A stretch of 8,062 bases of DNA, taken from an uncultured Oscillospiraceae bacterium. GTDB lineage: Bacteria > Bacillota > Clostridia > Oscillospirales > Ruminococcaceae. Under the pieces are notes generated by a model that was not told the DNA's origin, did no database searches, and was given only the letters and a program-made list of their open reading frames with translations. The stretch covers positions 12,920 through 20,981 of the forward strand of contig CAJTSZ010000024.1 in assembly GCA_910578755.1 (NCBI GenBank), written 5' to 3'. This document shows, one piece after another, positions 4,701 through 8,062 of the stretch; position 1 is the first letter of the stretch; each line of letters opens with the position of its first letter. Made by a program: the position numbers and the translations under genes.

Positions 4701-7586
4701 AGTATTGTTCACCTTTTCATAGTCATCTGCGTTGCCGCTGATTTCGGTTATGCCGTCCCGCAGCTTGGCGGCGTACAGGTTAAATGCAACATCATTCAGC
4801 GGGTTGCCGTCCTGGTCTACCTTTTTTACTTGGTGGTAAAACGGCTGTTGCAGGTTAAAACGCAGATAAAGGCTGGAATCGTAGTTGCCACGTTCCAAAT
4901 AAAACATCTTCAGTGTATGGGTGGAACTGCTGGCAAAGGTGTTGCCATTCCAGGCCATATTCTTGGCCTCATTCTCACCTAGGGCTGCAATAAACTGATC
5001 CCGAAGGGTAGTTTTTACAGTAGGGGCAGGGTCCTTGGTAGGGTCTTCCGGAATTTTGCCGCCGGTGCGCCAGCTTTGGCCCACCACAACATCGCCGGTG
5101 GAAAAGTCAATGGTGCCGTACAGCTCGCTGTGGATGCCGCCAATATCCAGCACCAGCACATCGTCTATAAAAATCCATACGTCATCGTCACCGGAAAATT
5201 CAAATATCATAGGATGTTTGCCGGTTTCACCCATGTTGAGCATACCGTCAACCGGCTGTGCAAAGTCAATTTCCACCGTCATGCCCATATGGTGGTTGAT
5301 ATAAACATCCTCATTTGTGGCGGAATTTTTCAGGGGCTTTCTCTTCGTAAAATCAACTTCTGTGCTCCAATAGGCGTTGTCCAAGCCTCTGCCGTCAATG
5401 CTATCGTTGCTGCCGCTGCTGCTGAGTATTTGGGAGCCCTCCTCGGTTGTTTCCAGGCCGTCAAACACCTCTGTGGCCTTGTTAAAAGGGAAGAAGTTGC
5501 CCAGGCTCTTTTCACCGTCAAAGCTGTTGGTGGCTGCATTCCAGCCGCCGTCTGTGCGCCAAACAGCGGGGCCATCATATAGCTTTATGTAGCCGGCGCT
5601 GGGCAGGCCGTCTTTTGTAGTATTGTTGGGGTTCTCCACAAATTCGGCAAAGTTTTCCCGTGCGTTATAATAATAATAACCTTCGTTATTGATTTGGAAT
5701 AAGTTGGTGACATTTTGGTAAAACCGTTTGGACCTGCGCCAGCAATAATATGTATTATCTCCGCCAGGATTTGTATATGTTGTTTCGTCTTTTTCATTAA
5801 ATAAATAATCCAAAGAAAAATTCACATTATCAAGGTTGAATATTCCAGTATCATAATCGTACTCAGCCCCAGTATTTTCCAATACACGTTGGGAAAGGGC
5901 ATGGGCAAGGCCAGGCTTTATTTCTGTATTACCAGTATCTTCTGCCCGCCATATATTGACCAGCTCATCGCCCTTCTGTTCGTCAGGAAGGAGTCTTCTG
6001 ACATTTTCTTTAGAAATAACCGGATAACCATCCTCGCCCAACCGGCGTTCTACAATTCCCTGCATATTGGTATTCCGTTTGGCCCAGTCCCGACCAGCGC
6101 CGGCTCCAATATTCCAGTAACCGGCCCCAACCATCATATCGCCAAACAGTAACAGGCGGTTTTGATTGATACCGGCGTTCCAGTCATTTTCGCCAGCAGC
6201 GGTACTGTTATTCCCTTCGGGCACAATTATAGTGCGGGGCAAAAGGTCAATTTTAAACTGTGGGTTATTATGTGCCCCACTAAAAGTGGAGGCATAGTCA
6301 AATAGGTTTACAACGGTATTGGGCGGGTTCAGGCCCTCCACCACATGGTTGTCCAGTGCGGCTTCCAGTTCTGCTTTACTGCCAAACAGCTCAAACTTCC
6401 TGGCGGGATAGTTGGCGGCCTGAACCTGAGCGCCGCCCAACAACAGGGTTACCTGGGGCTGGGGGACCCCTTCGGATAGAATATAGCCCTCTGGCAGGGC
6501 GGCAGGCAGGATATAGCTGCCCTCCCAGGCGCCATCCTTGGGCAAGGTGCTCAGGCTCCATTGAAGCTGTAATAGCTCTTCGCCGCCGTTGGGCAGGGCG
6601 GCCCTTACTTCGGCAGGCAGCAGAGAGATTAACTCCTCCTGCTTTACAGGCTGGCTTTCACTGGCGCTAGGCAGGGGCAGGAACCACTGTCCGTCCTGCT
6701 GTAGGAGAATTGCCTCCTCGTCCACCCAGTTCCAGCCGGTAAGGAAGACAGCGTCGGCATAGGGGCAGACAAGTACAGTGGTAATACAGCCGTTTTCTTC
6801 GGTACACGCGTGGGAACATTGGGTGGGTTGCGGCTTGTCAGTATCACCCTCGATAGGCTTGTCGGCGTCGCCTTGGCTGGGCTTGTCGGCGTCGCCTTGG
6901 CTGGGCTTGTCGGCGTCGCCTTGGCTGGGTTCGTCGGCGTCGCCTTGGCCGGGTTCGTCAGCGTCGCCTTGGCCGGGTTCGTCAGTGTTGCCTTGGCCGG
7001 GTTCGTCAGCGTCGCCTTGGCCGGGTTCGTCAGTGTTGCCCTGATCGGGCTTGTCGGCATCGCTTTGGCTGGGCTCAGCAGCGGGGGCTGGTTCCGCCGC
7101 AGGGCTTTTGTCTGGGTAGCACTCTGGTGTATGCACATGCAGGCAGGCCGCTACCTGCTGGTAACAGTCGGAAGTGTGTGTATGCACAGCTGTGTTTTCC
7201 TCCCCGGCCAGGGGTGGGGCAGGTTCGGTTGGGCCGGGAATTTCAGGAGTATTGGGTGACTCTGGTGTGCCAGGGGTAGGTTCTGTTCCATCGCCATCCA
7301 AATCTGAGTCAGGTTTATTTTCGCCGCCTGGGAAGCACTCCGGCGTGTGCTCATGGGAGCAAACCAGCTCCTGCCTGTAACAATGGTCTGTATGCTCGTG
7401 GGAGCATGCGGTGGGGGCCTCTTCATCCTGGGGGTAACAATGGTCTGTGTGCTCATGGGAGCAATCCAACACCTGCTGGTAGCAATGGTCTGCATGTTCG
7501 TGCAAACAGGAAGAAAATGCAGAGATGGGCAGTGCTTCTGTCAGCAGGCAGAATGTGAGGAGGCCGGCTAATAGTTTTCGTTTCAT
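1731..7586 (-). CDS. Giant cell-wall-anchored Cna-B/fibro-slime surface protein
   Basis: A 1951-residue secreted protein, probably an adhesin or other surface-display protein anchored to peptidoglycan. ATG at 7586 is preceded by AGGTG (7601-7597) with a 10-base gap. Residues 1-23 are a signal peptide (KRK, hydrophobic core, likely cut after ISA). Residues 27-157 hold Cys/His motifs and a Pro-rich linker; 173-252 are ten acidic octapeptides. A domain at about 275-388 is unassigned. Residues about 690-912 match the fibro-slime/PA14-like family (FFPFN, NHHMGMTVEIDF, FEFSGDDDVWIFIDDVLVLDIGGIH split over several strands, and SLYLRFNL). SpaA/Cna-B folds occur at about 918-1035 (K922, E1007 in ILEEATAPKGY) and 1294-1405 (K1299, E1388 in ILQETQAPAGY). 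Further isopeptide-type domains are at about 1577-1688 (K1582, E1656, N1687), 1697-1795 (K1702, E1764 or E1765, N1794) and 1808-1890 (Cna-B; K1813 or K1814, E1867, N1889). Isopeptide residues are inferred from position in the fold. The sorting signal is NPNTG (1906-1910), a hydrophobic span at about 1917-1937, and a basic tail. No sortase is in the window, and the ligand is unknown. Confidence 0.93.
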   Translation of the reverse strand: MKRKLLAGLLTFCLLTEALPISAFSSCLHEHADHCYQQVLDCSHEHTDHCYPQDEEAPTACSHEHTDHCYRQELVCSHEHTPECFPGGENKPDSDLDGDGTEPTPGTPESPNTPEIPGPTEPAPPLAGEENTAVHTHTSDCYQQVAACLHVHTPECYPDKSPAAEPAPAAEPSQSDADKPDQGNTDEPGQGDADEPGQGNTDEPGQGDADEPGQGDADEPSQGDADKPSQGDADKPSQGDADKPIEGDTDKPQPTQCSHACTEENGCITTVLVCPYADAVFLTGWNWVDEEAILLQQDGQWFLPLPSASESQPVKQEELISLLPAEVRAALPNGGEELLQLQWSLSTLPKDGAWEGSYILPAALPEGYILSEGVPQPQVTLLLGGAQVQAANYPARKFELFGSKAELEAALDNHVVEGLNPPNTVVNLFDYASTFSGAHNNPQFKIDLLPRTIIVPEGNNSTAAGENDWNAGINQNRLLLFGDMMVGAGYWNIGAGAGRDWAKRNTNMQGIVERRLGEDGYPVISKENVRRLLPDEQKGDELVNIWRAEDTGNTEIKPGLAHALSQRVLENTGAEYDYDTGIFNLDNVNFSLDYLFNEKDETTYTNPGGDNTYYCWRRSKRFYQNVTNLFQINNEGYYYYNARENFAEFVENPNNTTKDGLPSAGYIKLYDGPAVWRTDGGWNAATNSFDGEKSLGNFFPFNKATEVFDGLETTEEGSQILSSSGSNDSIDGRGLDNAYWSTEVDFTKRKPLKNSATNEDVYINHHMGMTVEIDFAQPVDGMLNMGETGKHPMIFEFSGDDDVWIFIDDVLVLDIGGIHSELYGTIDFSTGDVVVGQSWRTGGKIPEDPTKDPAPTVKTTLRDQFIAALGENEAKNMAWNGNTFASSSTHTLKMFYLERGNYDSSLYLRFNLQQPFYHQVKKVDQDGNPLNDVAFNLYAAKLRDGITEISGNADDYEKVNNTVLATLTTAKDGTDTFVEKDGSGNLRPFNFADRYAVDGTEYYILEEATAPKGYRKLPKDIILHYNNNLVMLTVANRYQTGAYSSIFSNIVEGGQLTYGAFDTVTGDIKPNKDKKPTDESEQEGLVIAVPMQLQRNMNFAEATGKWGALYGSTLTGYNIIIPESRTAAAWRDAVLKAALYQCSNDAWPYWYLDYNLDNRRLEGTLKDLPGQADRYELMGGDNVDMKMTYGIIEPYALEKLGITGATSAERYQALSNYVQKEIAAASAKKPNSKTEEVAKEVISRISEVLRTATPPENDYKPDGEPSQRGFSFLNTNQFQRDFRSIIYVPNERRELQVWKVDEDGRSVNGATFTLFEGIKDNANNLVKGKAVATGVTATVNGRDGVLIFTPAPVTDNGKPDGKPMPGYARMDWVDYTGEAKAPCYILQETQAPAGYTCNDTEIPVVLGHYSLYVDAGTPEDGVTVMAGVGKLMQTMVKYAADDQVDITLRDITAIAQTQPNMSSWALDGWQDDLIEDTGGLRFPRSMNLHYGLNAQIDYGLHDEDGGKTMYPFFTTNTGFLRTRIVQNVAALENPQHEGFHNVANWDNLGNTDITGLFRQVNIAVVTDKNTPEHHNGSLTISKRITGDGLTLEDYTKNFTFTVLLKDKDGAALPGEYYYYGSNRAGTIADGGTLTLRHKESVTILGLPPETRWSVSETVPQGWYAEPNHGVINGIISADKTELAGFTNTKGERDRSGSLTVHKIVTGNRGDANRSFPFKVTLADSTIQGQYGEMEFINGIATFQLRHDESKTTQGLPDGLRYTVEETNSAGHTVTSTGETGTILEGQTVTAIFKNYRGGGGDHEDDDYTSLTVKKVWALNNGGTPAGSIEVELLRDGRHYTTITLSDENNWTYTWKHLDDWYHWTVAEVDVPEGFTSHITHNGQVWTITNSDSPKSDTPKTPGNPNNPNTGDLSRTRFWMSLCLYTLGGCLLLLWLKLKWNKLQNKKQDKNL
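1734..1871 (-). other. C-terminal sortase sorting signal of the surface protein
   Basis: This segment encodes residues 1906-1951: NPNTG, a short polar linker, a hydrophobic stretch (about 1917-1937) and a tail with eight Lys residues after it. That is the standard order for a sortase substrate. The motif begins with N, not L, so it is an NPxTG-type site and may need a sortase that prefers it. A Pro/Asn/Thr-rich wall-spanning linker (about 1890-1905) precedes it. Confidence 0.85.
6831..7070 (-). repeat. 24-bp tandem repeat coding ten acidic octapeptides
   Basis: Ten consecutive 24-bp units encode residues 173-252. In N-to-C order they are SQSDADKP, DQGNTDEP, GQGDADEP, GQGNTDEP, GQGDADEP, GQGDADEP, SQGDADKP, SQGDADKP, SQGDADKP and IEGDTDKP. 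The units are multiples of three, so changes in copy number keep the frame. The alternation of NTDEP and DADEP suggests past duplication of 48-bp pairs. The product is probably an extended, negatively charged spacer between the Cys/His head and the folded domains. The tandem DNA also opens long frames on the other strand that are not genes. Confidence 0.92.
7116..7184 (-). repeat. Second cluster of Cys/His motifs in the surface protein
   Basis: This segment encodes residues 135-157, with two more motifs of the same type. The first reads HTHTSDCY and has Ala133 where the leading Cys would be. The second is complete, with C148, H150, H152, C156 and Y157. It is separated from the first cluster by a Pro/Glu/Thr linker of about 50 residues. 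A remnant with C257, H259 and C261 follows the octapeptides. Confidence 0.75.
7332..7508 (-). repeat. Four tandem C-x-H-x-H-x3-C-[YF] motifs at the mature N-terminus
   Basis: Residues 27-85 contain four complete motifs: C27/H29/H31/C35, C42/H44/H46/C50, C61/H63/H65/C69 and C76/H78/H80/C84, each followed by Tyr or Phe. The spacing from one motif to the next is 15, 19 and 15 residues. They begin right after the signal peptide, so they would be exposed outside the cell. Two Cys and two His at fixed spacing suggest metal binding or disulfide pairing. Related HTH-type Cys/His motifs are common in large clostridial and actinobacterial Cna-B proteins; I know of no established function. Confidence 0.8.
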
Positions 7587-7618
7587 TTTCTGTGTTCACC
7601 TACTTTGTTTTACGTTGG

Positions 7619-7642
7619 GTATTTTTGCATCTATAAAAATAC
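7619..7642. other. Inverted repeat in the 5' leader of the surface-protein gene
   Basis: GTATTTTT (7619-7626) pairs perfectly with AAAAATAC (7635-7642) around an 8-base loop. Bases 7627-7637 (GCATCTATAAA) also occur in every complete unit of the 97-bp array. It lies about 17 bases before the ribosome binding site and could affect translation, or it may be another repeat fragment. Confidence 0.45.
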
Positions 7643-7676
7643 AGGCTTGTTTCCCGCCGGGTGTTGGGCAGGGCCT

Positions 7677-7694
7677 GGCCGCCAAAAGACGGCC
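7677..7694 (-). other. G/C-rich stem-loop in the 5' leader
   Basis: On the minus strand GGCCGTC, a TTTT loop and GGCGGCC form a 7-bp stem with one G-U pair when transcribed. Flanking CAGGC and GCCCTG can extend it with a bulge. No T-tract follows, so it is not an intrinsic terminator. It may stabilise the long leader or act as an attenuator part. Confidence 0.4.
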
Positions 7695-7749
7695 GCCTGT
7701 TTGTTTGCCTGTATGAATTGCAGCAAAAGGGTGTTTTTTTAGAAAAATA

Positions 7750-7763
7750 AAAAAATAGTTGAG
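7750..7763 (+). repeat. 14-bp direct repeat, right copy
   Basis: This is the identical partner of the copy at 1657-1670, in the same orientation. Around both copies there is faint further similarity on the minus strand: a CT(C/T)CGC core lies 20-30 bases before CTCAACTATTTTTT in each case. The pair may therefore be the ends of a longer, decayed repeat element. Confidence 0.55.
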
Positions 7764-7813
7764 TAAATTGAAATTATTTTTATTGCGAAGCTTTGCATAA
7801 AGAGGGAAGAACG

Positions 7814-8062
7814 GGGCGCAAAACACTTGCACAAAACAGAAATTTGTAGGCGCCCCTTGCAAGTTTTTGGGCTTCGCCTGCAAAACTTGTGGAAAAGCAT
7901 CTATAAACAAGGGCGCAAAACACTTGCACAAAACAGAAATTTGTAGGCGCCCCTTGCAAGTTTTTGGGCTTCGCCTGCAAAACTTGTGGAAAAGCATCTA
8001 TAAACAAGGGCGCAAAACACTTGCACAAAACAGAAATTTGTAGGCGCCCCTTGCAAGTTTTT
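7814..8062 (+). repeat. Perfect tandem array of a 97-bp non-coding unit
   Basis: Units are at 7814-7910, 7911-8007 and 8008-8062 (cut by the window edge after 55 bases). All bases visible in the three are identical. Each unit starts GGGCGCAAAACAC. It holds a GGGCGC/GCGCCC stem around about 30 bases (7814-7819 with 7850-7855) and a CAAGTTTT/AAAACTTG stem (7860-7867 with 7882-7889) with an inner GGC-TTC-GCC mini-stem. CTTGCA/TGCAAG (7826-7831 with 7858-7863) offers an alternative pairing. The period is not a multiple of three and the units are adjacent without unique spacers, so this is neither coding nor CRISPR. It resembles REP/BIME-like palindromic intergenic repeats. Total copy number is unknown. 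Confidence 0.93.

Larger units (their letters stand above)
7587..7813. promoter_or_regulatory. Leader/upstream region of the surface-protein gene
   Basis: This is non-coding. From the gene outward it contains the AGGTG ribosome site (7597-7601), a perfect 8-bp stem GTATTTTT/AAAAATAC (7619-7642), a G/C-rich hairpin at 7677-7694, the right copy of the 14-bp direct repeat (7750-7763), and a near-palindrome GCGAAGCTTTGC (7785-7796). The part above 7730 is very A/T-rich and is the likely promoter zone. No -35/-10 pair there is good enough to call; TTTATG and AATAAT with a 17-base spacer is the best weak candidate. Confidence 0.5.

Noticed and set aside
6778..7259. Plus-strand frames of 88 and 149 codons with Gly/Val/Ala/Leu repeats
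   Set aside because: They are the antisense of the octapeptide repeat and of the Cys/His region; the periodicity alone keeps them open.
1657..7763. Insertion sequence or transposon spanning the surface-protein gene
   Set aside because: There is no transposase or recombinase gene, the direct repeat is A/T-rich, and the inverted copies are unequal and diverged. Bracketing repeats alone do not support a mobile-element call.
7587..7813. A promoter for the surface-protein gene
   Set aside because: Several A/T-rich hexamer pairs exist, but none has a good -35 at proper spacing, so no position is called.
7596..8028. Open minus-strand frames of 133 and 82 codons running through the 97-bp array
   Set aside because: They translate the same repeat in different frames because 97 is not a multiple of three. 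The products have no signal or domain, and their length results from the repeat.
7814..8062. Possible CRISPR array
   Set aside because: The units are directly adjacent and identical over their full 97 bases, with no unique spacers, and no cas gene is present.

Overview
The window looks like chromosomal DNA from a gut-type Clostridia member, plausibly Oscillospiraceae or a relative. The reasons are a base composition near 50% G+C in the genes, a very large Cna-B/fibro-slime surface protein with an NPNTG cell-wall sorting signal, a DUF342/FapA-type gene, and strong Shine-Dalgarno sites. The taxonomic call is an inference from protein style, not from a marker gene.

Both genes are on the minus strand and are read right to left. 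Positions 8062-7814 hold a perfect tandem array of a 97-bp unit (two full copies and a third cut by the window edge). Positions 7813-7587 are a non-coding leader with two stem-loops. Positions 7586-1731 encode one 1951-residue secreted, wall-anchored protein. Its order is: signal peptide, Cys/His-rich motifs, ten tandem acidic octapeptides, fibro-slime/PA14-like domain, several Cna-B/SpaA-type isopeptide folds, NPNTG sorting signal. Positions 1730-1301 are intergenic. They hold a diverged copy of the 97-bp repeat that overlaps the stop codon of the large gene, a strong 14-bp stem terminator, and a near-consensus sigma-A-type promoter whose spacer carries an inverted repeat. Positions 1300-1 hold the first 433 codons of a FapA-family (DUF342) protein that runs off the left edge.

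The terminator and promoter between the two genes suggest separate transcription units, so a shared function is not implied. No sortase, pilin partner or flagellar gene is visible. The most unusual content is non-coding: a repeat family with conserved hairpins that brackets the surface-protein gene, a 14-bp direct repeat on either side of that gene, and the promoter with an operator-like dyad. Within the protein, the Cys/His motifs and the octapeptide tract are the parts most worth following up.
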